Counted from the first letter of the stretch, positions 6,801 to 15,567 are shown. The stretch: 64,000 nt of DNA from an uncultured Mycoplasmatota bacterium (GCA_900556025.1 USNG01000001.1:14627-78626), one strand, 5' to 3'. The notes: generated by a model from the sequence alone, not told the origin. A program made the numbers and translations.

Positions 6801-8720
6801 ATGAATGATGATTATGGAGTAAATGATATACAAGTATTAGAAGGATTAGAGGCAGTAAGAAAAAGACCAGGTATGTACATTGGTACTACTGATGTTAAGG
6901 GATTACACCATTTAGTTTGGGAAATCGTTGATAATTCAATTGATGAAGCTTTAGCTGGATATTGTAATAATATTGAGATAATAATTAATAAAGATAATTC
7001 AATTACTGTTAAAGATGATGGACGTGGAATTCCAGTTGGTATTCATCCTAAAACAGGAATATCTACTGTAGAAACTGTTTATACAGTATTACATGCTGGA
7101 GGAAAATTTGGAGGTGGCGGATATAAAGTATCTGGTGGTCTTCATGGTGTAGGTGCTTCAGTAGTTAATGCATTATCTAAATGGGTTACTGTTACAGTTT
7201 ATAAAGGTGGAAAAGTATATGAAGCTAAATTTGAAGATGGTGGAAAAACTGTTCAAAAGTTAACTGTTATTGGAGAATGTAGTGAAAATAGAACTGGAAC
7301 AACTGTTTCATTTAAACCAGATCCAGAAATATTTGATACAGATATATATGATTACGAAACTTTAAAGACAAGAACAAGAGAGTTAGCATTCTTAAATAAG
7401 GGGTTAAGACTTACTTTAAGAGATGATAGAGATGAAGAGGATACTCAAGGTGAGATATTCTTATATGAAGGTGGAATTAGTGAATATGTCAGATTTATTA
7501 ATCAAGGTAAAACTCCTTTACATGATAAAATAATTCACTTAAATGGTGAAAAGAATGGTGTTTGGTTTGAAGTAGCTCTTCAATATAATAATGGATATTC
7601 AGATAATATATATTCATTTGTTAATAATATTAATACTCATGATGGTGGTACTCATGAAGATGGAGTTAAAAGAGCTTTAGTTAGAACAATTAATGCTTAT
7701 GCTAGAAAAAATAATATATTAAAAGATAAAGATGAAAATTTAAAAGAGGATGATGTTAAAGAAGGATTAACAATGATTATTTCTTGTAAGCATCCTAATC
7801 CTCAATTTGAAGGTCAAACTAAAGGAAGACTTGGTAATTCAGAAGTTAGATCTTTAGCTGATGCAGTTTTTTCTGAAGGATTTAATCAATTTTTATTAGA
7901 AAATCCTGATGAAGCCAAAATAATAGTAAATAAAGCAATATTAGCTCGTAATGCTAGAATGGCTGCTAAAAAAGCTCGTGAAGCTACTAGAAAAACTGAT
8001 TTAACTACTACTAATTTCTTTGGTAAGTTATCTGATTGTAAGAGTAAAGATCCTAATGTTAGTGAAATATTTATAGTCGAGGGAGATTCAGCCGGAGGTT
8101 CTGCTAAAAAAGGTAGAGATTCAATGACACAAGCTATTCTTCCATTAAGAGGAAAAATATTAAATGTAGAAAAAGCTAGACTTGATAAAGCATTGGGAAA
8201 TGAAGAAATTAAAACTATAATAACTGCTTTTGGTACTGGAATTGGTGAATATTTTGATTTATCTAAATTAAGATACGATAAAATTATTATCATGACCGAT
8301 GCCGATGTGGATGGTGCTCATATTAGAGTATTGTTATTAACATTATTTTATAGATTCTTTAAACCAATTGTTCAAGCTGGTCATGTATATGCTGCTCAAC
8401 CACCATTATTTAGAGTAATGCATGGTAAGACAAGAAAGTATACTTTAGATGAGAAAGAAAAAGATGAATATTTAGCATCTTTACCTGAAAATGTAAGAAG
8501 TCGTGCAGAAATTGCTCGTATGAAAGGTTTAGGAGAGATGGATGCTGAAGAGTTAAATGAAACAACAATGGATATAAATAAAAGGGTTTTAAGAAAAATT
8601 ACTGTTGATGATTGTATTGCAGCAGATGCAATATTTGAAAAATTAATGGGTGATGAAGTAGAGCCTAGAAGAGAATTTATTGAACAAAATGCTCAATTTG
8701 TTCAAAATTTGGATATATAG
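6801..8720 (+). CDS. gyrB: DNA gyrase subunit B
   Basis: ATPase and TOPRIM subunit of gyrase, which introduces negative supercoils. The GHKL ATPase occupies about residues 1-215 ([44 protein letters not shown]), the transducer about 220-390, and the TOPRIM domain carries [14 protein letters not shown] near 428-441 and DADVDGAHI near 500-508. The C-terminus [15 protein letters not shown] is typical. Length 639 is normal. It starts on the base after the recF stop. Confidence 0.98.
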   Translation: MNDDYGVNDIQVLEGLEAVRKRPGMYIGTTDVKGLHHLVWEIVDNSIDEALAGYCNNIEIIINKDNSITVKDDGRGIPVGIHPKTGISTVETVYTVLHAGGKFGGGGYKVSGGLHGVGASVVNALSKWVTVTVYKGGKVYEAKFEDGGKTVQKLTVIGECSENRTGTTVSFKPDPEIFDTDIYDYETLKTRTRELAFLNKGLRLTLRDDRDEEDTQGEIFLYEGGISEYVRFINQGKTPLHDKIIHLNGEKNGVWFEVALQYNNGYSDNIYSFVNNINTHDGGTHEDGVKRALVRTINAYARKNNILKDKDENLKEDDVKEGLTMIISCKHPNPQFEGQTKGRLGNSEVRSLADAVFSEGFNQFLLENPDEAKIIVNKAILARNARMAAKKAREATRKTDLTTTNFFGKLSDCKSKDPNVSEIFIVEGDSAGGSAKKGRDSMTQAILPLRGKILNVEKARLDKALGNEEIKTIITAFGTGIGEYFDLSKLRYDKIIIMTDADVDGAHIRVLLLTLFYRFFKPIVQAGHVYAAQPPLFRVMHGKTRKYTLDEKEKDEYLASLPENVRSRAEIARMKGLGEMDAEELNETTMDINKRVLRKITVDDCIAADAIFEKLMGDEVEPRREFIEQNAQFVQNLDI

Positions 8721-8730
8721 GAGGTAGAGA

Positions 8731-11280
8731 ATGGATACTAATGAAAATGTTGATAATTCACAAGTTGTTAACAATGAAAATGATTTTTCTGGTAAATTTC
8801 ATGAGAGAGATAGTCACAATGTAAATAATATAGTAGATGAAGTTAAGAGTTCTTTCTTAGATTATTCAATGAGTGTTATAACTTCTCGTGCTATTCCAGA
8901 TTTAAGAGATGGTTTGAAACCGGTTCATAGAAGAATTCTTTGGTCTATGTATGAGGAAGGAAATACTCCTGATAAGCCTCACAGAAAATCAGCAACAACT
9001 GTTGGAAATGTTATGGGACATTATCATCCACATGGTGATAGTTCTATTTATGAAGCAATGGTTCGTTTAGCTCAAGATTTTAGCCAAAGATATATGTTGA
9101 TTGATGGACATGGAAACTTTGGTAATATAGAAGGTGATGGAGCTGCTGCTTACCGTTATACTGAAGCAAGATTAGCTAAGATTTCTCTTGAATTATTAAG
9201 AGATATCAATAAAGATACTGTTGATATGGATGATAACTTCGATGTTACTAGAAAGGAACCTAAAGTTTTACCTTCTAGATTTCCAAATATTTTGGTTAAT
9301 GGTTCAATGGGTATAGCAGTTGGTATGGCTACAAATATTCCTCCACATAATTTAAGAGAAGTTATTGATGGATGTATTGCTTATATTGATAATCCTGATA
9401 TAGATGTTCTTGGATTAATGAATTATATTAAAGGTCCTGATTTTCCAACAGGTGGTATAATTCTTGGAAATTCCGGTATTAAGAAGGCATATGAAACAGG
9501 TAGAGGAAGTATTACAATAAGAAGTAAGGCAACTATTGAAGAACATAATAATCATAATTGTATTGTTATTTCTGAAGTTCCATATGGTGTTAATACTATG
9601 GAGTTAAAGAATAAAGTTGCTGAATTGGTTCATACAAAGGTAATTGATGGAATATCTGATTATCATACTGATTTAAAAGATGGTGTTAAGATTACAATTA
9701 CTTTAAAGAAAGATGCTAATCCACAAGTTGTATTAAATAATCTATATAAACATACATCTTTCCAAATAAATTATGGAATTATATTCCTGATGTTAGATGG
9801 ATTAACTCCTAAAACACTTGGTTTAAAGGATATTATTTCAAAATATATTGATCATCAAAAAGTTATTATTATCAGAAGAACTAAATTTGATTTAGCTAAA
9901 GATGAAAAAAGAGTACATATTTTAAATGGATATAAGATAGCACAAGATAATATTGATGAAGTAATTAAAATTATTAAACAAGCTAAAAATGATGATGAAG
10001 CTAAGGCTAATTTAATGGAAAGATTTGGATTAGATTTAATTCAATCTGAAGCTATTTTAGAGCTAAAATTAAGAAGATTAACTGGTTTAGAAAGAAGTAA
10101 GATAGAAGAAGAGTTAGCAAGCTTATTAAAGGAAATAGAGGAGTTAAAAGCTATATTAGCTTCTGAACAAAAAGTATTAGAAATTATTAAAAATGAAATG
10201 TTAGAAATAAGAAATAAATATGGTGATGATAGAAGAACTGAGATTGATATGACTGCTGTTGAATATATTGAAGATGAGTCATTAATACCTCAAGAAGAAA
10301 TTATTGTTACTTTAACAAATAAGAATTATATTAAGAGAATTCCTAAGGATACTTATAAGGTGCAACATAGAGGTGGAGTTGGTATTAAGGGTATGACTAC
10401 TACTGATAATGACTTTGTTGAACAGTTAATTTCCTTAAATACTCATGATGATATATTATTCTTCACAAATAAAGGTAAGGTTTATAGATTAAAAGGATAT
10501 AAGATTCCAGAGTATTCTAGAACTGCTAAAGGTCTTCCAATTGTTAATTTATTGCAATTAGAGAAGGATGAAAAGATAAAAACTGTTATTAAAATATCTA
10601 ATAAAGAAGATTTTACAAACAAATGTTTGTTATTTACAACTAAAAATGGATTAATTAAGAGAACTGCTATTGCAGAATTTGAAAATATTAGACAAACAGG
10701 TAAAATTGCTATTACTTTAAAAGATGATGATGAACTTATTTCAGTAAAAATGACATCAGGTAATGATCAAGTTCTTATATGTTCTTCTAAGGGAAGAATG
10801 GCTAGATTTAACGAGAATGAAATCAGAATAATGGGTAGAACAGCTTCTGGTGTTAGGGGAATAAATTTAACAGATGATATATGTGTTGGAGCTGAAATTT
10901 CTGAATTAGGAAAATCATTATTAGTTGTTACTGAAAACGGATATGGTAAAAAGACTGCTATTGAAGAATATAGAGAAACTAAGCGTGGTAGTAAGGGAGT
11001 TAAAACTCTTAATATTACAGAAAAGAACGGTAAGGTAGTAGGCTTCAAATCTACTGATGATAATAAAGATTTAATGATAATTACAAATGATGGTGTTATT
11101 ATAAGAATGGATGTTAAATCTATTTCAACAATGGGTAGAGTTACTAAAGGCGTTAGACTTATAAATTTAAAAGATAATAATAAGGTTGCTTCAATATCTA
11201 TTCTTGAAAAGGAATTAGAAGAGGAAAATGATTTTTCAACAATTGAAAGTGTAGAACCAGTCAATGAAGAGAATGAGTAA
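8731..11280 (+). CDS. gyrA: DNA gyrase subunit A
   Basis: DNA-cleaving subunit of gyrase. The catalytic Tyr is in AAAYRYTEARL near residue 146. The quinolone-resistance region reads GDSSIYEAMVRLAQ with Ser and Glu at the usual resistance positions, so it looks wild type. A coiled-coil arm follows and then C-terminal beta-pinwheel blades, including the GyrA-box-like QHRGGVG near 545. The N-terminus carries about 35 extra Asn/Asp-rich residues before VKSSFLDYSMSVI. SD GGAGG; last gene of the origin operon, ending in a terminator. Confidence 0.98.
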   Translation: MDTNENVDNSQVVNNENDFSGKFHERDSHNVNNIVDEVKSSFLDYSMSVITSRAIPDLRDGLKPVHRRILWSMYEEGNTPDKPHRKSATTVGNVMGHYHPHGDSSIYEAMVRLAQDFSQRYMLIDGHGNFGNIEGDGAAAYRYTEARLAKISLELLRDINKDTVDMDDNFDVTRKEPKVLPSRFPNILVNGSMGIAVGMATNIPPHNLREVIDGCIAYIDNPDIDVLGLMNYIKGPDFPTGGIILGNSGIKKAYETGRGSITIRSKATIEEHNNHNCIVISEVPYGVNTMELKNKVAELVHTKVIDGISDYHTDLKDGVKITITLKKDANPQVVLNNLYKHTSFQINYGIIFLMLDGLTPKTLGLKDIISKYIDHQKVIIIRRTKFDLAKDEKRVHILNGYKIAQDNIDEVIKIIKQAKNDDEAKANLMERFGLDLIQSEAILELKLRRLTGLERSKIEEELASLLKEIEELKAILASEQKVLEIIKNEMLEIRNKYGDDRRTEIDMTAVEYIEDESLIPQEEIIVTLTNKNYIKRIPKDTYKVQHRGGVGIKGMTTTDNDFVEQLISLNTHDDILFFTNKGKVYRLKGYKIPEYSRTAKGLPIVNLLQLEKDEKIKTVIKISNKEDFTNKCLLFTTKNGLIKRTAIAEFENIRQTGKIAITLKDDDELISVKMTSGNDQVLICSSKGRMARFNENEIRIMGRTASGVRGINLTDDICVGAEISELGKSLLVVTENGYGKKTAIEEYRETKRGSKGVKTLNITEKNGKVVGFKSTDDNKDLMIITNDGVIIRMDVKSISTMGRVTKGVRLINLKDNNKVASISILEKELEEENDFSTIESVEPVNEENE

Positions 11281-11293
11281 TCATTCTTTTTTA
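11270..11293 (+). terminator. Terminator at the end of gyrA
   Basis: Stem AGAATGA (11270-11276) and TCATTCT (11281-11287) with loop GTAA, then a T-run. The 5' arm is inside gyrA and the loop holds the stop codon. Confidence 0.88.
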
Positions 11294-11302
11294 TTTGTTT
11301 AA

Positions 11303-11318
11303 TGTTCCACGTGAAACA
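11303..11318 (+). promoter_or_regulatory. parS site 1
   Basis: TGTTCCACGTGAAACA. The only copy without an adjoining DnaA-box-like 9-mer; instead a Noc-type palindrome begins 2 bp downstream. Confidence 0.9.
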
Positions 11319-11320
11319 AT

Positions 11321-11336
11321 TATTTCCCGGGAAATA
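11321..11336. promoter_or_regulatory. Noc-binding-type palindrome 1
   Basis: TATTTCCCGGGAAATA, a perfect 16-bp palindrome identical to the B. subtilis Noc binding site (core ATTTCCCGGGAAAT). Noc is the ParB paralogue that blocks division over the nucleoid. Identity is by motif; noc itself is not in the window. Confidence 0.82.
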
Positions 11337-11352
11337 AAAAATGTTTAAAAAA

Positions 11353-11368
11353 TATTTCCCGGGAAATA
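11353..11368. promoter_or_regulatory. Noc-binding-type palindrome 2
   Basis: Second exact copy of TATTTCCCGGGAAATA, 16 bp after the first and 8 bp before parS site 2. Confidence 0.82.
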
Positions 11369-11376
11369 TTTTTGTA

Positions 11377-11404
11377 TGTTCCACGTGAAACATATTGTGG
11401 ATAA
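11377..11404 (+). promoter_or_regulatory. parS site 2 plus DnaA box
   Basis: TGTTCCACGTGAAACA (11377-11392), 3-bp spacer, TGTGGATAA (11396-11404), which is the exact reverse complement of the consensus DnaA box TTATCCACA. Confidence 0.9.
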
Positions 11405-11565
11405 ATATTATTAAAGATACCCAATATATAATAATATTAATTTGATTGTTATATTCTTTTATAATTTAATTTTTTGTTTTTACTTTCTAAGAAGTGATTT
11501 CTTCCTTTAATCACGGTAATTTGTATATTTTTTATATACTATTTTAAAATATGTATTTATTTGTA

Positions 11566-11593
11566 TGTTCCACGTGAAACATATTGTTAATAA
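11566..11593 (+). promoter_or_regulatory. parS site 3 plus DnaA-box-like 9-mer
   Basis: TGTTCCACGTGAAACA (11566-11581), 3-bp spacer, TGTTAATAA (11585-11593), the same 9-mer found twice in oriC. Confidence 0.88.
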
Positions 11594-11684
11594 CTCACAT
11601 TTAATCTATATTTATAATTATATAATTTTAATTTAATAGGTTAGTATATTTATTTTATAGATAGTTTCTAATATTTTTATTAAA

Positions 11685-11710
11685 TGTTTCACGTGGAACA
11701 TTGTTGAAAA
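11685..11710 (-). promoter_or_regulatory. parS site 4 (inverted) plus degenerate DnaA-box-like 9-mer
   Basis: TGTTTCACGTGGAACA (11685-11700), 1-bp spacer, TGTTGAAAA (11702-11710), one base off TGTTGATAA. The parS orientation is flipped but the 9-mer stays on the same side. Confidence 0.85.
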
Positions 11711-11797
11711 CTTATATTTTATAATATTATATTTTATTAATGTATACAAATATTTTCATTATTGTTGTTTTAATTAATAATAATCTTTTTTTACCGA

Positions 11798-11824
11798 TGT
11801 TCCACGTGAAACATGTGTGGATAA
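11798..11824 (+). promoter_or_regulatory. parS site 5 plus DnaA box
   Basis: TGTTCCACGTGAAACA (11798-11813), 2-bp spacer, TGTGGATAA (11816-11824), a perfect consensus DnaA box on the minus strand. Confidence 0.9.
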
Positions 11825-11915
11825 ATAGTTAAAACGAGTTAAATTTTAAGAAAATCATTAATATTTAATTTAAATTTATTATTTTTAGTTTGTATTCTTT
11901 ATTTAATATTCTATA

Positions 11916-11943
11916 TGTTTCACGTGGAACATACTGTTGATAA
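11916..11943 (-). promoter_or_regulatory. parS site 6 (inverted) plus DnaA-box-like 9-mer
   Basis: TGTTTCACGTGGAACA (11916-11931), 3-bp spacer, TGTTGATAA (11935-11943), reverse complement of the TTATCAACA boxes of oriC. Confidence 0.88.
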
Positions 11944-12063
11944 GTTTTAATATGAGTATAAATTCCCCTAATTATTTTAATTTTAGCTTTTAAATATTTG
12001 TTTATTCCAGTAATTTCGGCGTTTTTTATTATTTTTTTAAAGATTTTTTATAATTATATTTAA

Positions 12064-12091
12064 TGTTCCACGTGAAACATGATGTTAATAA
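12064..12091 (+). promoter_or_regulatory. parS site 7 plus DnaA-box-like 9-mer
   Basis: TGTTCCACGTGAAACA (12064-12079), 3-bp spacer, TGTTAATAA (12083-12091). Confidence 0.88.
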
Positions 12092-12159
12092 CTTTTAAAA
12101 AAAATATAGTTTATTTTATTAAAAAAATGTTAAATATTATATTCAACAACAGTTTTTTA

Positions 12160-12186
12160 TGTTTCACGTGGAACATTTGTAAATAA
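12160..12186 (-). promoter_or_regulatory. parS site 8 (inverted) plus DnaA-box-like 9-mer
   Basis: TGTTTCACGTGGAACA (12160-12175), 2-bp spacer, TGTAAATAA (12178-12186). Confidence 0.86.
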
Positions 12187-12306
12187 GTTGCGTTTATTAG
12201 TTATTTTTAATTCAAATCGAGATGATATATTATATGTTATTTCATTTCTCGATGTATTTTAGAAATCATTGATGTATTTTATAAAATAGAGAGTGTTAAT
12301 TGTTAA

Positions 12307-12332
12307 TGTTTCACGTGGAACATTGTTGATAA
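12307..12332 (-). promoter_or_regulatory. parS site 9 (inverted) plus DnaA-box-like 9-mer
   Basis: TGTTTCACGTGGAACA (12307-12322), 1-bp spacer, TGTTGATAA (12324-12332). Last copy before the SRP RNA promoter. Confidence 0.88.
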
Positions 12333-12377
12333 GTTTATAAATTTAAGAAAAATTGTGTAAAAAGTTAGATTTAATTG

Positions 12378-12406
12378 TTGATTTTGTGTTCATTTTGTTG
12401 TAAAAT
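12378..12406 (+). promoter_or_regulatory. Promoter of the SRP RNA
   Basis: -35 TTGATT at 12378-12383, 17-bp spacer, -10 TAAAAT at 12401-12406, seven bases before the predicted RNA 5' end. Confidence 0.75.
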
Positions 12407-12412
12407 TTACTT

Positions 12413-12488
12413 GTGCAACAATATGCGCATGAACCAGGTCAGAATTGGAAGATAGCAGCCTTAAGTGTAATTATTGTGTGCACTTTTT
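12413..12488 (+). ncRNA. ffs: Signal recognition particle RNA, small (4.5S-type)
   Basis: RNA scaffold of the signal recognition particle, bound by Ffh. The domain IV core GAACCAGGTCAGAATTGGAAG is followed by ATAGCAGCC. The GGAA tetraloop and the CAG/AGCAG internal loop are kept, while the three-base apical stem is AUU/GAU rather than the common UCC/GGA, a compensated change. The ends pair (GTGCA 12413-12417 with TGCAC 12479-12483) and run into a T-tract terminator. The promoter position implies about 76 nt, without the Alu domain found in the Bacillus 270-nt RNA. It lies near tadA and dnaX as scr does in Bacillus. Confidence 0.92.
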
Positions 12489-12502
12489 TAATGGTGTAAA
12501 AA

Positions 12503-12901
12503 ATGATAGAAGAAATGTTAAAAAAATTAAATTTAATGGCAATAAAGCATGGTGATGTACCAGTTTCTTGTATAATTGTGAAAAATGATAGAATTATTGC
12601 GTCTTCTTATAACAAAAAGAAGAAAAATAATGATCCTTTTGCTCATGCTGAGATTTTAGCTATAAGAAAGGCGTGTAAGAGACTTAAAACTAATAATTTG
12701 TCTGATTGTAAATTATATGTATCTTTAATGCCATGTAATATGTGCAAAGATGTTATAAATGAGGCTAGAATAAAGGAAGTATATTATATTTTGGATAGTG
12801 AAAAAGTTGTTAATAATACAACTAAATTTGTTAAATTTTCTACAAGTTATCAACAATATTTTGAAAATGAGCTTAAAAATTTTTTTAGTGATAAAAGGTA
12901 G
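12503..12901 (+). CDS. tadA: tRNA adenosine(34) deaminase TadA
   Basis: Converts A34 to inosine in tRNA-Arg(ACG). The zinc deaminase motifs are HAEILAI near residue 49 and PCNMC near 77. The product is 132 residues, shorter than the usual 150-160, with the trimming mainly at the C-terminus. The SD is weak (GGTG). Context next to SRP RNA and dnaX matches Bacillus yaaJ-scr-dnaX, which separates it from guanine or cytidine deaminases of the same fold. Confidence 0.88.
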   Translation: MIEEMLKKLNLMAIKHGDVPVSCIIVKNDRIIASSYNKKKKNNDPFAHAEILAIRKACKRLKTNNLSDCKLYVSLMPCNMCKDVINEARIKEVYYILDSEKVVNNTTKFVKFSTSYQQYFENELKNFFSDKR

Positions 12902-12943
12902 TAAAAATAGTATGTTTTTGTTATAATATTTTAAGGAGGGTTT

Positions 12944-14629
12944 ATGAGCAATTATATATCATTATATCGTAAATATAGACCTAAAACTTTTTCTGATGTT
13001 GTAGGTCAAAAAGTGACTATTGAGATACTAAAAAATAGCATTTCTAATGGTAAAATTAATCATGCTTATATTTTTAGTGGTCCTAGAGGTACTGGGAAGA
13101 CTAGTATTGCTAAAATTTTTGCAAAAGCAATCAATTGTTTGCATAATTCCGATGGAGATTTATGTGGAAAATGTGAAGTATGTATGTCAAATTTTGAAAA
13201 TAATATTGACATTATTGAAATAGATGCGGCTAGTAATAATGGTGTAGATGAAATAAGAGAAATCAGAAATAGTGCTAAATTATTACCAGCAAATTTAAAA
13301 TATAAAGTTTATATTATTGATGAAGTTCATATGTTATCTACTAGTGCTTTTAATGCATTATTGAAGACGCTTGAAGAACCTCCTGGACACGTTGTATTTA
13401 TTTTAGCTACAACTGAGTTCAACAAAATACCAGCAACTGTCATTTCTAGATGTCAAAGATTTGATTTTAAGAAAATTAAAAAGAGTGAAATTATTGATAG
13501 ATTAAAGTATATTTTGGAAAAAGAAAATAAAAAGATTAACGAAGATATTCTTCCTTTGATTGCTAAATTATCTGATGGTGGACTTAGAGATGCTATTAAT
13601 ATGCTTGACCAAGCTTTGTTACTTGATAAAGAAGATATAACTGAAGATGATTTATATAATTTGATTGGTGAATTTAAATCTGATTCTATTAATCAATTTC
13701 TTCATTCAATGGTTAATGGTGATATTAAAACTACTTTATGTAAACTTGATGAATTTTATGATGAAGGTAAAAATTTAATTAATCTTTGCAATAAATTACA
13801 ATTATTAGTAAAAGATTTATTGATAAACAGTAATACTAAGAACTATTTTTCTTCTGACTATTCTAAAAAATTAGCCGAATTTGATTTTTTAGATAGTGAA
13901 GAAGTATTGAAAATATCTGATTTGTTGTTTAATTTAAGTATTGATCTTAAAAAAGGAAATAATCAAAAAATGGTTTCTGAAATATATTACATAGAGATTT
14001 GTTTACTATTTGTTTCAGATAAAGATAAGATGACTAAAGTAACTTCTAAAAAGAAGAATATTGATGATAATTCAATTGAAACTGATGATATTGGTGATAT
14101 TGATACTGAAAATGTTAATGATGTAGTTATTTCAAATGATGAAGAAAAAGTTGATGAGTCTAATAATGTTGATGCTGAAAATAAGAAAATTATAATTAAT
14201 AATGCTTTTTATGGGGCAAATAAAGAAATTAAAACTAAATTTCTGAAAGATTACAGTAAAATAAAAGATTATATGTATAAAAAAGAATATACAAATATAA
14301 TTAATTTACTAGAAAAATCTGTTCCTCAAGTTGTTTCTGACAATTCTATAATATTTTCATTAAAAAATAATTTTGAAGTAATATTATTTGAAAAGAATGT
14401 TTCTGAAATACAAAAATTATTAAAATTAATATATGAAAAAGTATATGATATTGTCGCTTTGAGTGATAAAGATTGGGAAAATGAAAAAAATGAATATATA
14501 AAAAATATAAAAAATGGTGTAAAATATAGTTATATAAATAAAAAAGAGATTAAAACTGGTAAAAAAAGTACTGTTTTAAAAAATAATTTAGATAATATAT
14601 TTGGCGAAGATATTGTAAAAGAGGATTAG
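12944..14629 (+). CDS. dnaX: DNA polymerase III gamma/tau subunit
   Basis: Clamp-loader ATPase that also links polymerase cores. Walker A GPRGTGKTS near residues 46-54, zinc-binding Cys cluster (CGKCEVC) near 74-80, Walker B-type IDEVHML near 122-128, and sensor segment TTEFNKIPATVISRC near 155-169. The C-terminal half is a low-complexity Asp/Glu/Asn linker (about 365-425) followed by a small tau domain. Strong SD AAGGAGGG. First gene of a run with ebfC and recR. Confidence 0.96.
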   Translation: MSNYISLYRKYRPKTFSDVVGQKVTIEILKNSISNGKINHAYIFSGPRGTGKTSIAKIFAKAINCLHNSDGDLCGKCEVCMSNFENNIDIIEIDAASNNGVDEIREIRNSAKLLPANLKYKVYIIDEVHMLSTSAFNALLKTLEEPPGHVVFILATTEFNKIPATVISRCQRFDFKKIKKSEIIDRLKYILEKENKKINEDILPLIAKLSDGGLRDAINMLDQALLLDKEDITEDDLYNLIGEFKSDSINQFLHSMVNGDIKTTLCKLDEFYDEGKNLINLCNKLQLLVKDLLINSNTKNYFSSDYSKKLAEFDFLDSEEVLKISDLLFNLSIDLKKGNNQKMVSEIYYIEICLLFVSDKDKMTKVTSKKKNIDDNSIETDDIGDIDTENVNDVVISNDEEKVDESNNVDAENKKIIINNAFYGANKEIKTKFLKDYSKIKDYMYKKEYTNIINLLEKSVPQVVSDNSIIFSLKNNFEVILFEKNVSEIQKLLKLIYEKVYDIVALSDKDWENEKNEYIKNIKNGVKYSYINKKEIKTGKKSTVLKNNLDNIFGEDIVKED

Positions 14630-14638
14630 GAGGAAATT

Positions 14639-14932
14639 ATGAATATACAAGCAATGATGGCACAAGCTAGAAAAATACAAGGTGAAATAGAAAGAAGTAC
14701 TAAAGAAATAGAAAGTACTATTTATAAATATGAAAATGATAATATTTTAATTGAAACATCTGGTAAAAATGAGGTTAAAAGAATAGAAATTAAAAATGAT
14801 GATATTTTGGCTGATAAAGAGTTATTAGCTGATATATTAACTGTTGGAATTAATAACACACTAGAACAAGTTAAAAAGGATAAAAATAGTAAATTAGGTA
14901 AATATACTAATGGTCTTGGAGGATTATTCTAA
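14639..14932 (+). CDS. ebfC: Nucleoid-associated protein, YbaB/EbfC family
   Basis: Small dimeric DNA-binding protein of 97 residues. The N-terminus MNIQAMMAQARKIQ is the family hallmark. SD TAGGAGG. It sits between dnaX and recR, the conserved position of Bacillus yaaK. Its precise role (DNA bending, nucleoid organisation) is known only in outline for the family. Confidence 0.93.
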   Translation: MNIQAMMAQARKIQGEIERSTKEIESTIYKYENDNILIETSGKNEVKRIEIKNDDILADKELLADILTVGINNTLEQVKKDKNSKLGKYTNGLGGLF

Positions 14933-14935
14933 TAA

Positions 14936-15532
14936 ATGACACTTCCAAAAAGTTTTTCTGAGTTAGTTAATAATTTAACACTATTACCTGGAGTTGGTGA
15001 AAAAACTGCAGAGAGATATGTTTATGCTTTGTGTGATAAAGAGTTTGATGAAGTAGAAAACTTGGCTAATGCTTTAGTTAATTTTAAAAAAAATATTAGA
15101 AATTGTAAAATATGTGGATGCTTAAGTGATACTGATGAATGTGATATATGTTCAAATGAATCTAAAAGTAATGATACCATTTGTGTAGTAGAAGATTCTA
15201 AAAGTGTATTTTTTATTGAAAAGACTGGTAAATATAATGGGAAATATCATGTTATAAATGGGTTAATATCTCCAATTGAAGGAATTAATCCAGAGGATTT
15301 AAATATTGAATCATTGATTAATAGAATTGACTCCAGTGTTAAAGAGATAATTATTGCATTAAATCCTTCTATTGAAGGAGAAGTTACATCATTGTATATA
15401 CAAAAGATTTTAGAAAAGTATGATGTTAAAGTATCTAGACTTTCTTATGGTATACCAATGGGTGGAGATATTGAATATTTAGATCCTATTATGATTTCTA
15501 AAGCTTGGGATGATAGAAAGGTTATATCATAA
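14936..15532 (+). CDS. recR: Recombination protein RecR
   Basis: Ring-forming partner of RecO in gap repair. It has the helix-hairpin-helix LLPGVGEKTAERYV near residues 17-30, a C4 zinc finger CKICGCLSDTDECDIC near 57-72, and a Toprim domain from about 82 (VVEDSKSVFFIE) through GIPMGGDIEYLDP near 178-190. The product is 198 residues, the normal length. It begins three bases after ebfC, so the genes are probably co-translated. Confidence 0.96.
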   Translation: MTLPKSFSELVNNLTLLPGVGEKTAERYVYALCDKEFDEVENLANALVNFKKNIRNCKICGCLSDTDECDICSNESKSNDTICVVEDSKSVFFIEKTGKYNGKYHVINGLISPIEGINPEDLNIESLINRIDSSVKEIIIALNPSIEGEVTSLYIQKILEKYDVKVSRLSYGIPMGGDIEYLDPIMISKAWDDRKVIS

Positions 15533-15567
15533 TATTTTCTCTCATAAATTTATATGAGAGGTTTTTT

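Larger units (their letters stand above)
11303..12332. repeat. parS: Centromere-like array: nine parS sites with associated DnaA-box-like 9-mers
   Basis: Gene-free kilobase between gyrA and the SRP RNA. It carries nine 16-bp ParB sites, TGTTCCACGTGAAACA or its reverse complement, one base off the Bacillus consensus TGTTTCACGTGAAACA. Starts are 11303, 11377, 11566, 11685, 11798, 11916, 12064, 12160 and 12307. Eight are followed on the same side, after 1-3 bp, by a 9-mer of the form TGTNRATAA (TGTTGATAA, TGTTAATAA, TGTGGATAA, TGTAAATAA; one TGTTGAAAA), which is the reverse complement of a DnaA box. Two Noc-type sites lie among the first two. The rest is AT-rich with no ORF I would support. Confidence 0.92.

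Noticed and set aside
7886..8293. 135-residue minus-strand ORF inside gyrB
   Set aside because: Antisense to the conserved TOPRIM region of gyrB; composition is a mirror of gyrB codons.
10767..11393. 208-residue minus-strand ORF across the end of gyrA and the first parS sites
   Set aside because: Shadow of the gyrA frame; no SD, no family resemblance, and it crosses the gyrA terminator and parS/Noc palindromes.
11303..12332. Idea that the regularly spaced palindromes are a CRISPR array
   Set aside because: Repeats are 16 bp, occur in both orientations, spacing is irregular (74-189 bp), and the sequence is a known ParB site. No cas genes.
13949..13965. Programmed frameshift in dnaX at an A-rich heptamer
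   Set aside because: A-runs are everywhere at this base composition, no SD-like stimulator or hairpin stands out, and it is not positioned after the ATPase domain end as in E. coli.
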